The notes beneath the pieces are model-generated. The model was not told the origin of the DNA, did no database searches, and worked only from the letters and a program-made list of their open reading frames with translations. A DNA stretch of 64,000 nt, from NCBI GenBank assembly GCA_945861785.1, contig CAMAWD010000020.1, forward strand, positions 1 through 64,000, in the 5' to 3' direction. Positions 52,358 to 62,121 of the stretch are shown piece after piece; positions within the stretch are counted from its first letter, which is position 1; each line of letters opens with the position of its first letter. Origin of the DNA: Rhodoferax sp. OV413 (GTDB lineage: Bacteria; Pseudomonadota; Gammaproteobacteria; Burkholderiales; Burkholderiaceae_C). A program made the translations under genes and the position numbers.

Positions 52358-53121
52358 TTGATCGTGGGCTTGTCTGGCAGGATTGATTGCCAGTATAGAG
52401 GCTCGAAAAACCACGGCGGCGGGTCGGCTTCCTGCCCCGCGCGCGACAAGTCCAGAAACCGGGCCCGGGACATTTCACCCGCACCCAGCGACGCGAGATG
52501 GCGCGTGTTTTGCTGGCAATCTATCAGGCCGATGTGCTGCACCCGGCAAAAGGCGGTCAGCGCTGCCAGCGCGATTTTCGATGCATCGGTCTGCAGGCTG
52601 AACATCGACTCGCCGAACACCGAGCGCCCGATCGAGACGCAGTAAAGGCCCCCGACCAGTTTCCCGTCGACCCAGGTCTCGGCGCTGTGCGCAAACCCGG
52701 CCTGGTGCAATTTGACATAGGCACGCTGCATCCGGGGCAGGATCCAGGTCCCCCCGGAAGCGGTCTCGCGGGTGCCTGCGCACAAGCGGATCACATCCGC
52801 AAACGCGGTGTCGAAACGCACCTCGCAACCCGGCTGCGCCTGAAAACGCTGCAGTGTCTTGCGCAAGGAGCGGTGCAGGCGGAACGTGTGCGGCAGCAAC
52901 ACCATGCGCGGGTCAGGGCTCCACCACAGGATCGGTTGGCCCTCGCTGAACCAAGGGAAGATGCCACTGCTGTAGGCCCGCAACAGCGTGGGCACGTCGA
53001 GCGCACCGCCTGCGGCAAGCAGCCCCGGGGCCTCGGATTGCGGGCCCCAGGCATCCTGCACCTCGGGGAAGGCGTCGCCGGGTTCAAGCCAGGGCAGTGG
53101 TGGTCGGGGCTTTGCGCGCAT
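52354..53121 (-). CDS. aat: Leucyl/phenylalanyl-tRNA--protein transferase
   Basis: [68 protein letters not shown]; start at 53121. Confidence 0.95.
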   Translation of the reverse strand: MRAKPRPPLPWLEPGDAFPEVQDAWGPQSEAPGLLAAGGALDVPTLLRAYSSGIFPWFSEGQPILWWSPDPRMVLLPHTFRLHRSLRKTLQRFQAQPGCEVRFDTAFADVIRLCAGTRETASGGTWILPRMQRAYVKLHQAGFAHSAETWVDGKLVGGLYCVSIGRSVFGESMFSLQTDASKIALAALTAFCRVQHIGLIDCQQNTRHLASLGAGEMSRARFLDLSRAGQEADPPPWFFEPLYWQSILPDKPTIK

Positions 53122-53359
53122 GCGTGCGACTTTAGCGGACTGGGGGGGAGTCGATGCGGGGCCAGGGCCCGGCGCGTTGTCGGTGGCGGCGCCCAACACC
53201 GCTGCCAGAAACACAAAGCGAACATGACTTCATGTAAAAGTCGACACTGTCAGTGGCTTCCGGCCTACAATCAAACCGGTCTGGGGAGACCGATCGAAAG
53301 TCGCGTTCGGTGTCTTCGCATAGCAACGCAAATTTGCAATAGATCGAGGAGAGAAAAAT

Positions 53360-54343
53360 ATGAGGAGACGTTCTTTCGCCGTCGCAGGCTCACTGGTGGC
53401 CGGCGGGCTCTTGACCCGCGCCGGTGGCATCGGGGCCCAACAGGCCTATCCCAACAAGCCGATAAGGATCATCACCCCCTACGCGTCGGGAAGCAGCGTG
53501 GACGCCGTGGCACGAATGGTTGGCGCGAAGTTGTCCGAGAGCCTGGGCCAGCCGGTCCTGATCGAGCCCCGCCCGGGTGCAAATACCATCATCGGTTCCG
53601 AGGCCCTGGTCAAGTCCCCGCCCGATGGCTACACGCTGTTGTGCATATCCACCACCCATGTTCTCAATGGACTTCTGATTCCGAACCTTCCGTACGACAC
53701 GATCAGGGACTTTGCGCCGGTTGCGACCATTGCCAGCAGCGAACTGATTTTGGTGGGCAGTCCGAAGCTCGCAGCCAACAACGTCAAGGAGCTGGTCGCA
53801 CTGGGCAAAACCAAGCAGGGGCAAATCACATACGCAACCTCCAGCGCCGGGGGGCCGACCCACGTCGCGGCCGAATTGTTCAGTTCCATGACGGGGGTCA
53901 AACTGCAGCATGTGCCATACAAAGGGTCGGGGCCCGCTGTCAACGACCTTCTCGGCGGGCATGTGGATATCGGCTGGACCTCGCCAATCGCCGTCATCCA
54001 ACTCATCAATGCCGGCAAACTCAAGGGTATAGCCATCTCCGGCGACGCCCGTGCCCCGACCTTGCCGCAGGTTCCCACCTTCACGGAATCCGGTCTTCCA
54101 GGCTTCGACATGCGGTTCTGGTATGCGCTGCTGGCGCCCGCCAATACGCCCAGGGACATTCTCAGCAAGCTGTCTGCCGAGGTCGCGAAAATTGTCGTTA
54201 CGCCTGAAATAAAGGAAAAGCTGGCCGGCCAGGGGGCAGACCCGTTTGTGTCGAATCCCGATCAGTTCGCCGCCGTCATCAAGGCCGACAGTGCCCGCTA
54301 CGAGAAGGTCATCAAAGGCGCGAATATCAAGATGCCAGAGTGA
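53360..54343 (+). CDS. Bug/TctC family tripartite tricarboxylate transporter substrate-binding protein
   Basis: YPNKPIRIITPYASGSSVDAVARMVGAKLSESLGQPVLIEPRPGANTIIGSEALVKSPPDGYTLL. Confidence 0.93.
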   Translation: MRRRSFAVAGSLVAGGLLTRAGGIGAQQAYPNKPIRIITPYASGSSVDAVARMVGAKLSESLGQPVLIEPRPGANTIIGSEALVKSPPDGYTLLCISTTHVLNGLLIPNLPYDTIRDFAPVATIASSELILVGSPKLAANNVKELVALGKTKQGQITYATSSAGGPTHVAAELFSSMTGVKLQHVPYKGSGPAVNDLLGGHVDIGWTSPIAVIQLINAGKLKGIAISGDARAPTLPQVPTFTESGLPGFDMRFWYALLAPANTPRDILSKLSAEVAKIVVTPEIKEKLAGQGADPFVSNPDQFAAVIKADSARYEKVIKGANIKMPE

Positions 54344-54398
54344 GCGGCGTGTTGGTTCCGTTTCTCCCCTGGGTCCCAGGGTCGCTGCAAGGCGAAAA

Positions 54399-55103
54399 AT
54401 GCAAGCACCGCAGATGCCTGACCTGAAACGCATTTTCGCCAACTGCGGCAACGCCGTCATGGTCAACTTGACGTTCAACTCGCCCAATCTGGTCGAGTAC
54501 CTGGCCAGCCTCGGCTTCGAGGCGGTGATGCTCGACTGCGAACACACATCGGCTTCGGTGGAACGCGTCGAGGAATTGGCGCGCGCGGCGCGTGCGGCAG
54601 GTATCGCAGCGATAGTGCGGCCGGAAAAGCTCGACGAGGCTCTGATCACGCGTTATCTCGACTGCAACATCGCCGGCATCATGGTGCCGCATGTCGATGA
54701 CGCCGCGGCTGCCCAGCGCATTGTCGATATCGTCCGTTATGCGCGGCCGAACGACTACCAGGACATCGTGATCGTCGCCATGCTCGAGTCGGCCGCGGCC
54801 GTCGCCAACATTGACGAAATCCTCGCGGTCGAGGGCATCGACGTATTTTTCCTGGCGCGCGTCGATCTGTCCAAGAGCCTTGGTTACCGTGGCGACAAGC
54901 GGCACCCCGAAGTGCGCGCCATGGTCGACAAGTTGATCGCGCGCATCCAGGCTGCTGGTCGTCACGCCGGTGCCGCAGGAGACTACGACATGGTGCCGGA
55001 AATCGCCGCGCAGGGCGTGCGGCTGATCTTCGTCGGCACCAAGAGCCTGATCGAACCGGGCGCGCGCGCCTATCGCGAGATGGTGTCTCGCGCTGGCAAG
55101 TGA
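54399..55103 (+). CDS. HpcH/HpaI aldolase/citrate lyase family protein
   Basis: LVEYLASLGFEAVMLDCEHTSASVERVEELARAARAAGIAAIVRP...VFFLARVDLSKSLGY. Confidence 0.88.
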   Translation: MQAPQMPDLKRIFANCGNAVMVNLTFNSPNLVEYLASLGFEAVMLDCEHTSASVERVEELARAARAAGIAAIVRPEKLDEALITRYLDCNIAGIMVPHVDDAAAAQRIVDIVRYARPNDYQDIVIVAMLESAAAVANIDEILAVEGIDVFFLARVDLSKSLGYRGDKRHPEVRAMVDKLIARIQAAGRHAGAAGDYDMVPEIAAQGVRLIFVGTKSLIEPGARAYREMVSRAGK

Positions 55104-55115
55104 CGCGCGGAATCC

Positions 55116-56156
55116 ATGGTCACCAGCGGGTCCTACGCCGCGTACCGCAATGACTGGCTCGCGCTGCACCACGAAGAGGCGCTCGATCCCGAGCGGCCCA
55201 TCATCGACGCGCACCACCACATCTGGGACTCGCCGCGCCCGCGCTACATGTTCGAAGACATGCTCGGCGATCTGAATGCAGTTCGGCACAACGTTGTTGC
55301 CACTGTCTACGTCGATTGCCGGTCGATGTACCGGGCCGACGGACCGTCCGAACTGCGTTGCGTGGGCGAGGTGGAGTTCGCCAATGGCGTCGCGGCGATG
55401 GGTGCAAGCGGCGCGTATGGCAAGACGCGGGTATGCGCCGGCATCGTCGGGTTCGGCGCACTGCATCTGGGTGTGCGCGCGCAACCGGTACTCGAAGCCC
55501 TGGTGCTTGCGGGCGGTTCGCGCTTGAAGGGCGTTCGGCATATCTCAGCATGGGATGCAGATCCCGCACTCGGCCTTCCCAATCCGGATCGTCCGCCCGG
55601 GCTGCTCGCGGACAAGGCTTTCCGCGAGGGGTTCGCGTTGCTGCGTCCCCTGGGTCTGCGCTTTGATGCCTTCCTGTACCAGACCCAGATTTCCGAACTG
55701 ACCGATCTGGCCCGGGCATTTCCGGATACACCCATCGTTCTGGACCATGCGGGCACACCGCTCGGCATAGGCCGTTATGCGGGGCGCAGAGAGGAACTGT
55801 TCGTGGACTGGAAAACAGCGATAGCCGATCTTTCGAGCTGCCCGAACGTGGCTATCAAGCTCGGGGGGCTTGGCATGGTCGTTGGCGGATTCGGATTCAA
55901 CACCCGCCACCGGCCACCAACCTCGCTTGCGCTGAGCGAGGCCTGGAAGCCGTACATCGAAACCTGTATCGAAGCCTTTGGAAGCCGCCGCTGCATGTTC
56001 GAAAGCAATTTCCCGCCAGACCGGGCCACCTGCAGTTATGGCGTGATCTGGAATGCCTTCAAGCGCATGGTCGCCGGAGGCAGCGAAGATGAGAAGGCCG
56101 ATCTGTTCGCACGGACTGCCGACCGTTTTTATGACCTCGGGATGCTGGGGACCTGA
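55116..56156 (+). CDS. Amidohydrolase family protein
   Basis: RPIIDAHHHIWDSPRPRYMFEDML...PIVLDHAGTPLG...CMFESNFPPDR. Confidence 0.88.
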   Translation: MVTSGSYAAYRNDWLALHHEEALDPERPIIDAHHHIWDSPRPRYMFEDMLGDLNAVRHNVVATVYVDCRSMYRADGPSELRCVGEVEFANGVAAMGASGAYGKTRVCAGIVGFGALHLGVRAQPVLEALVLAGGSRLKGVRHISAWDADPALGLPNPDRPPGLLADKAFREGFALLRPLGLRFDAFLYQTQISELTDLARAFPDTPIVLDHAGTPLGIGRYAGRREELFVDWKTAIADLSSCPNVAIKLGGLGMVVGGFGFNTRHRPPTSLALSEAWKPYIETCIEAFGSRRCMFESNFPPDRATCSYGVIWNAFKRMVAGGSEDEKADLFARTADRFYDLGMLGT

Positions 56157-56218
56157 ATAGTTATTGCAGGCATCGCCGACGACAGGCTCCGTGGAGACTG
56201 CTTTTCTGCAGCGCGACC

Positions 56219-57163
56219 CTACCCCGCGCCGAGAGCCTTCAGCACCTTGCAGGTGGCTTCAAGCTCGGCGGCGCTGAATGCTTTGAGCCGGGAGGCTTCA
56301 AAGGCGGCCGCGCGCTGGCGGCGCAACGCAACGTTGTCGCGCCCTTTGGCGGTCACGCCCCAGCAGCCATCGGGACCGGGCGTCGCGTAACCCGCGGCGA
56401 TCAATGACCGCACGGCCTCCTCGGCCCCTTGTGGGCTGACGTAGCCCTTGCGCGCGATGGTCTCCAGCCGCGCGCCAGGGTAACGCTCGATCAGCGACAA
56501 CACGCGCCCCTGGCTGACGGAGAGGCCGAGCGCTTCCCGTTCGGGTTCGAAGCCATGCGACAAACACGTAAAAGCGTCCCACAACAGTCCGAGCATGGTG
56601 GTATGGTCGGTGCCGGACCCGGCCTGTACCGCGCCATTTTCGGCCTCCCCGCCAAGGACGGGGTAGTCCACCGCGAGCCCAAAGCGTCCATGTGAAAACA
56701 GCAGGGGCTCCCGCTGCGCGCGTGAATACCGTTCCACCTTGCCGAGCCACACGAAGTGGTCACCGGCGTCGATCACGGCATGTTTTGTGCACTCGAAGGT
56801 GGCCGAGGCTCCGGGAAGGCAAGGCGCCCCGCCTACGCCCGGGTGCCACTGCACGCCAACGAACTTGTCCACCCCGGAGCGCGCGAAACGGCTCGCCAGC
56901 TCCATCTGGTCGGACGCCAGCACGTTGATCGCAAAACAATCAGCCTTCTCGAACAGTGACAGGCTTTGCGAACTCTTGCCGATTGACCAGAGTATGAGTG
57001 GCGGATCCAGCGATACCGACGAGAAGGAATTCGCCGTCATGCCGGCGAGCTGCCCGTCGCACTGCGCGGTGACAATGGTGACGCCCGTCGCGAAGTGCCC
57101 CAGCGCACGCCGGAAGCCGCGTGGGTCATCGATGGGGCTGCCGATTTCTATAGCTGAGGACAT
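56219..57163 (-). CDS. Flavin reductase domain fused to C-terminal MarR-like winged-helix domain (C1-HPAH-like reductase component)
   Basis: RRALGHFATGVTIVTAQCDGQLAGMTANSFSSVSLDPPLILWSIGKSSQSL (flavin reductase) then SVSQGRVLSLIERYPGARLETIARKGYVSPQGAEEAVRSLIAAGYATPGPDGCWGVTAKGRD. Confidence 0.85.
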   Translation of the reverse strand: MSSAIEIGSPIDDPRGFRRALGHFATGVTIVTAQCDGQLAGMTANSFSSVSLDPPLILWSIGKSSQSLSLFEKADCFAINVLASDQMELASRFARSGVDKFVGVQWHPGVGGAPCLPGASATFECTKHAVIDAGDHFVWLGKVERYSRAQREPLLFSHGRFGLAVDYPVLGGEAENGAVQAGSGTDHTTMLGLLWDAFTCLSHGFEPEREALGLSVSQGRVLSLIERYPGARLETIARKGYVSPQGAEEAVRSLIAAGYATPGPDGCWGVTAKGRDNVALRRQRAAAFEASRLKAFSAAELEATCKVLKALGAG

Positions 57164-57173
57164 GCGGGCATTG

Positions 57174-58373
57174 TCACCGGACTGCCGCCACGGCGTGGCG
57201 CTTGGTGTCGCCCCCTGATTCCTCGAATGCGCCACGCAGGTCCAGGTAGTGGTCCATCGCCTCGCCAGTGTCGCCGAAGATGCGGTCAATCGCTATCACG
57301 CGTTTCAGGTAGTGTCCAACCACGTATTCGTCGGTGATGGCGATGGCGCCATGCAACTGTACCGCTTCTTCGGCGGCCCGGCGTCCGGTGCGGCCGACCC
57401 AGGCCTTCGCTGCGGCAGTGGCCTCGGGTGCGCCGGACTCGTTGTGGGCGCATGCGTGGGCCGCCAGCAGGCACAAAGCGCGCGTCTCTTCCTTGGCCAC
57501 GTACAGGTCGGCAATGCGATGGCGTAGCGCCTGGAAGCGCGCCAGCGGCTGGCCGAACTGCTGGCGGTTCTGAAGGTATTCGATGGTGCAGGCGAGCGCG
57601 CCTTCGAGGCAGCCGACCGCTTCGCCCAGCAGGGCAACGGTGCCGAGCGTGTGTACCCGTTCCATCGGTCCAGCCGCGCCATGCAACTCGCCCAGGATGT
57701 CCTGCGTACCGATCCGCACGTTCTCGAGCTTCACCTCGGCGGCACGTCGGCCATCGATCGTGCCGTACGGCCGCAATGTCACACCGGGTGCAGTACGGTC
57801 CACCACAAAGAGCGTGATCCCTTCCCTGCCATGCCGCAGTCCGGCAGTGCGCGCACTGACCACCAGCGTGTGCGCGGACGCCGCACCAAGCACCACGCTC
57901 TTGTGGCCTGTCAGCACAAAGTCATCACCGTCGCGCAGGGCCTGTGTCTGTACATCGAACAGGTCGTAGCCGCTTTGCGGTTCGGCGCTGGCAAAGGCCA
58001 GCAGGGTCTGCCCGGCGATCACGCCGGGCAGAATGCGTGAGCGCTGCGCTGCTGTTCCCGCCGCCGCGATGCTCATGCCGCCCAACACCACAGTGGCCAG
58101 ATAAGGCTCGACAGCGAGCGCCCTGCCGAAGGCCCGATGCAGCAGGAACAGATCGAGAGCATCGCCACCTGAACCGCCTTCGCTCTGCGGCAATGGCAGG
58201 CCCAGCCAGCCCATGCGCGCATAGTCCTGCCACTTGTCCGCATCCAGTTCCGTGCCGGAGGCCAAAATTCGCTGGCGCTGCTGGAAGTTATAGGCCTTTT
58301 CCATATAACGCGCCGCCGCATCCTCCAGCATGGATTGCTCGGGGCTCAATTCGATCTGCAGCGAAATGCTCAT
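57174..58373 (-). CDS. Acyl-CoA dehydrogenase family protein
   Basis: MSISLQIELSPEQSMLEDAAARYMEK...LGLPLPQSEGGSGGDALDLFLLHRAFGRALAVEPYLATVVLGG. Confidence 0.88.
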   Translation of the reverse strand: MSISLQIELSPEQSMLEDAAARYMEKAYNFQQRQRILASGTELDADKWQDYARMGWLGLPLPQSEGGSGGDALDLFLLHRAFGRALAVEPYLATVVLGGMSIAAAGTAAQRSRILPGVIAGQTLLAFASAEPQSGYDLFDVQTQALRDGDDFVLTGHKSVVLGAASAHTLVVSARTAGLRHGREGITLFVVDRTAPGVTLRPYGTIDGRRAAEVKLENVRIGTQDILGELHGAAGPMERVHTLGTVALLGEAVGCLEGALACTIEYLQNRQQFGQPLARFQALRHRIADLYVAKEETRALCLLAAHACAHNESGAPEATAAAKAWVGRTGRRAAEEAVQLHGAIAITDEYVVGHYLKRVIAIDRIFGDTGEAMDHYLDLRGAFEESGGDTKRHAVAAVR

Positions 58374-58431
58374 GAAAGACCTCCGCCCTCGGGGCAGCGG
58401 TGCGAGCACCTTCGGAGTGGCCAGACCTTGC

Positions 58432-59613
58432 TCATGGAAACAGCCCCTGCGCGATGACATTGCGCATGATCTCGCTCGATCCGCCCGAAATGGTCGACTT
58501 GCGCCAGAACAGATAGAAGGGCGTCGCCGTGGTGGCGAACTCCGGGCCTATGGGTTCTTCGGTCCAACCCGTGCGCAGGATCTCGGGGTGGAAAGGCACG
58601 GCGTATTGCCCGGCGGCTTCGCTCATCATCGCCAACATTTCCTGCTGCAGTTCCGTCCCGCGCAGCTTGAGCATGGCTGCCTCGATGCCTTTGGTCTTGG
58701 ATGGATCGTTGATGATGGAAAGCAGGATCACCTCAAGCGCCCGCATATGGATTTCGAGCCAGCCCAGGCGCTCGCGGAAGCGCGTGTTTTCGATCAGAGG
58801 GCGGCCATTGCGCAGCGTGGCGCGGGCAATCGCGGTCAGGCGCGCGAAATGCGCCTTGCATTTCCAGATGCCGGCCGCCGAGATGCGCTCGTGCCCGAGG
58901 AAAATCTTCATCAGAGCCCAGCCCTTGCCTTCCTCGCCAACGCGACAGGAGACAGGTATGCGCACCTTGTCGAGAAACAGTTGGTTGAGCGAATGCATGC
59001 CGTCCAGGCCGATGATGGGCCGGATGGTGATGCCGGGCGTCTTCATGTCGAGCAGCAAGATGGTGATGCCCTCCTGCTTGGGTCCGTCGCTGCTGGTACG
59101 AACCAGCAGGAAACACCAGTTTGCCCAGTGCGCGGCGGTGGTCCAGATCTTGTTGCCATCGACCACGTAGACATCACCATCGCGATAGGCCGGGCACTTC
59201 AGGCTTGCCAGGTCCGAGCCCGAGTTCGGCTCGGAAAGGCCCTGGCACCACAGATCGCTGCCGTCGAGGATGCGCTGCAGATGTCTTTGCTTCTGTTCCT
59301 TGGTGCCGGCGGCCATCAGCAGCGCGGCCACTTGATTGAGCCCCATCATCACCAAGATCGGCGCGCCTGCCTTTGAGCACTCGTCCTCGAAGATGTATTT
59401 CTGCATCGGCGTCCAGCCCGGCCCGCCATATTCCCTCGGCCAGCCAGAGCCGCTCCAGCCGCGCTCGTGCAGCGCGCGCTGCCAGCCATCAAGTTCTGCC
59501 TTGGAAAGGTAGTAACCGGCGTGGACCCGTTCGGCCAGCGCCGGGCTGAGCTTGGCCGACAGGAAGCCGCGCACCTCCTGTCGGAAATCGTCGAGTGTCT
59601 GGGTTCCGTTCAT
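58432..59613 (-). CDS. Acyl-CoA dehydrogenase family protein
   Basis: WCQGLSEPNSGSDLASLKCPAYRDGDVYVVDGNKIWTTAAHWANWCFLLVRT. Confidence 0.92.
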   Translation of the reverse strand: MNGTQTLDDFRQEVRGFLSAKLSPALAERVHAGYYLSKAELDGWQRALHERGWSGSGWPREYGGPGWTPMQKYIFEDECSKAGAPILVMMGLNQVAALLMAAGTKEQKQRHLQRILDGSDLWCQGLSEPNSGSDLASLKCPAYRDGDVYVVDGNKIWTTAAHWANWCFLLVRTSSDGPKQEGITILLLDMKTPGITIRPIIGLDGMHSLNQLFLDKVRIPVSCRVGEEGKGWALMKIFLGHERISAAGIWKCKAHFARLTAIARATLRNGRPLIENTRFRERLGWLEIHMRALEVILLSIINDPSKTKGIEAAMLKLRGTELQQEMLAMMSEAAGQYAVPFHPEILRTGWTEEPIGPEFATTATPFYLFWRKSTISGGSSEIMRNVIAQGLFP

Positions 59614-59684
59614 GGCCTTGCGCCGTCCCGCTCCGGATACGAATCCATCATTTTGCTTTGCCTTCGGCGAAGTGGTGTTCGGTT

Positions 59685-59954
59685 CTAGTCGATCGCACCG
59701 GACTTGCGCAGGTCGAAGCTTACTTCCTTCATGCTCGGCGCCGAGGCGATGCCGTTGCCCATGAACAGCAGCGTGTACCCGTCCGGTGCTGCGCGCGACA
59801 CGGCTGCCGCGCCGATATTGCCGCTCGCGCCGCCGGGCGCGTAAGGCACGATGATGCGGATCGGCCGGTCTGGAAATTCGGCCAATGCCAGCATGGGCAT
59901 CCAGCCGATCCAGGCGACCAGGGTGGCTGCAACCGCTGCAAAAGCCTTTTTCAT
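59685..59954 (-). pseudogene. Truncated Bug/TctC family substrate-binding protein
   Basis: MKKAFAAVAATLVAWIGWMPMLALAEFPDRPIRIIVPYAPGGASGNIGAAAVSRAAPDGYTLLFMGNGIASAPSMKEVSFDLRKSGAID*; 89 aa where intact Bug proteins are about 320 aa. Confidence 0.75.
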
Positions 59955-60033
59955 GGGGGTGTTCCCTGCTTTATCGAACGTTGAAGAAACATGCAATGGC
60001 GAGGCGCAGGCTGCTGACAACGGCCAGCCGCCA

Positions 60034-61212
60034 TCAGGCCGCTTGTTTATACGACTTCGTCAACGCATCCAGCCGGGGCATGACCTCCGTCGCGTACAGG
60101 GTCAGGCTGTCGCAGATCTCGTCGTGTGCCATCGGGCTGCCGAGTTGCACCAGCAGGTTGCCAAAGCCGCCGACCGAGTCGTAGAAGGTCTTGATCTGTC
60201 CGTAGACCTGGTCGGGCGTACCTGCGAAGAGCACGTGGTTGATGATCTGCTCGCGCGGCGTCGGCGGGTTGGACATCGGAGTGCCGTCAGGCAGCGTCGT
60301 GTTGCGGTGGGTGCTCGTCGCGCCGGCCCTGAGTACACGCGCGTTGTCCGCCGGCGGCAGCATCCCCGGCGGGTTGATGAAGCGCGGATCGATCCGTGTC
60401 GACGTTTCGTTGAAGCGCAACAGCTTGCGCGCGCGCTCGTGCGCGGTCTTCTCGTCGCGGGCCACCACGACCTGGCCCAGGTAGCACAGGCGATCGAGCG
60501 GCGCCGGCTTGCCGTGGACGCGCTGGTACTCCTCGCGGTAGGCAGGGAAACAGGCGCGGGCGGCACGCGCGACCGCGGTGATGGCAATGACGTAGCCGCG
60601 CTGTGCCGCCTCGCGGGCCGTGTGCGGTGAAAGGGTTGTCATCCAGATCGGCGGCGTCGGCTGCTGGTAGCAGCCGGGGATGACGTTCAGGTAGCGGTAG
60701 TTGTAGCTGTCGCCCTCGTAGCTCATCGGGCCGTCCTTTTTCGACAGCGCGGCGACGATGAGGTTGTGCGCCTCCCAGTACCGGTCGCCCGACGTCACGG
60801 GGTTGGCGTTGGACATGTACAGCTCGAACGTCGAGCCCTTGATCAGGCCCAGTTCCAGGCGCCCGCGCGACAGCACGTCGACGTACGCAGCCTCCTCTGC
60901 CACGCGGTACGGGTCCATGCGGTTCATGATCGGCACGCCCAGCGCCAGCAGACGCGCGCGCCGCGTGTGCGTGGCGAGCACGCCCAGCGTCATCAGCGCC
61001 GAGACGCTCATGCAGGTGTAGGTGGCATGGTGCTCGTTGGTCATGATGTTCATGCCCAGTTCGTCGGCGAGCTTGCACTCGACGATGTACTCGCGCAGCA
61101 GACGGTGCGCTATCTCTGGATCGACGAGACTGCTTGGCGCGGTGACCTTGGGTGGCACCGGTTCGTCCCATGCCGGCGCGTAGGACTGTTCCGAGAAGTA
61201 CCAACTTTGCAT
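60034..61212 (-). CDS. LLM class (luciferase-like) flavin-dependent oxidoreductase
   Basis: LADELGMNIMTNEHHATYTCMSVSALMTLGVLATHTRRARLLALGVPIMNRMDPYRVAEEAAYVDVLSRGRLELGLIKGS. Confidence 0.92.
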   Translation of the reverse strand: MQSWYFSEQSYAPAWDEPVPPKVTAPSSLVDPEIAHRLLREYIVECKLADELGMNIMTNEHHATYTCMSVSALMTLGVLATHTRRARLLALGVPIMNRMDPYRVAEEAAYVDVLSRGRLELGLIKGSTFELYMSNANPVTSGDRYWEAHNLIVAALSKKDGPMSYEGDSYNYRYLNVIPGCYQQPTPPIWMTTLSPHTAREAAQRGYVIAITAVARAARACFPAYREEYQRVHGKPAPLDRLCYLGQVVVARDEKTAHERARKLLRFNETSTRIDPRFINPPGMLPPADNARVLRAGATSTHRNTTLPDGTPMSNPPTPREQIINHVLFAGTPDQVYGQIKTFYDSVGGFGNLLVQLGSPMAHDEICDSLTLYATEVMPRLDALTKSYKQAA

Positions 61213-61242
61213 GATCGATTTCTCCAGTGGGTGCCTGCGCGC

Positions 61243-62049
61243 TCAGCGCCCAGCGAAGGTGTTGACGAAGTGTTCCAGCGCGCTGGTGAACTGCCCGGGC
61301 TGCTCGATCTGCGGATAGTGGCCCGCGTTCTCGATCACTGCCATTTGCGCGCCGGGTATGGCCTGCTGCCACTTGCGTCCATAGTCGACCGAGACGACGC
61401 GGTCCTGCGCGCCCCAGATAAGCTGGGTGGGAACGTTGATGCGATGCAGCCGATGATGCATGTGCTTGCTGTGCAGCGTGGGCGCCCAGCCGAACAATCC
61501 GAAGGACGCTTGGTTGCGCGCCAAGATCACGGTCTCGTCCTCGGACAGATGCCCATAGGTCGGGCTGCGCAACTTTTCATCGTGGTAGATCCACTGCGCC
61601 TGCTGGTACTGCGGCCAGGAAAAAAGGTCGGTGATGTCGCGCGTCATTGGCTCGCTGAACTTGGCGCCCAGCGTGTCGACCAGGCACAACGCGGAAATGC
61701 GGGCGGTGTCCTTGACCGCGATTTCGGCTGCCAGCCAGCCGCCGAACGACAATCCGACAACAACCAGATCGTCCAGACCCAGTGCACTTATAAGGTCGAG
61801 GTAGAAATACGACAGGTCATCGACCGACTTCATGTATTTGGGCAGTGCCGAGCGGCCGAAGCCGGGACACGAAGGCGCAATCACACGGTACCGCGCGGCC
61901 AGTGCCGCAACATAGGGCGCGCGCGCGTCGAAGCCGTCGCCAGGATGCAGCAGGAGGACCGGGCGCCCTGCTCCGCCTTCCCACAGTTCAATGTCTGTGC
62001 CGGAGATCTGGATTTGCCGGGTCTGGCCGGGGCCTGTCTGGGTATTCAT
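61243..62049 (-). CDS. Alpha/beta hydrolase
   Basis: PVLLLHPGDGFDARAPYVAALAARYRVIAPSCPGFGRS; nucleophile elbow VVGLSFGGWLA; NAGHYPQIEQP. Confidence 0.9.
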   Translation of the reverse strand: MNTQTGPGQTRQIQISGTDIELWEGGAGRPVLLLHPGDGFDARAPYVAALAARYRVIAPSCPGFGRSALPKYMKSVDDLSYFYLDLISALGLDDLVVVGLSFGGWLAAEIAVKDTARISALCLVDTLGAKFSEPMTRDITDLFSWPQYQQAQWIYHDEKLRSPTYGHLSEDETVILARNQASFGLFGWAPTLHSKHMHHRLHRINVPTQLIWGAQDRVVSVDYGRKWQQAIPGAQMAVIENAGHYPQIEQPGQFTSALEHFVNTFAGR

Positions 62050-62121
62050 GGGGTCCTCAGGCGTGTCTCGTCAATGTCTCATGATACATTATATGATGTG
62101 ATTCCTGATTAGAAGGACATC

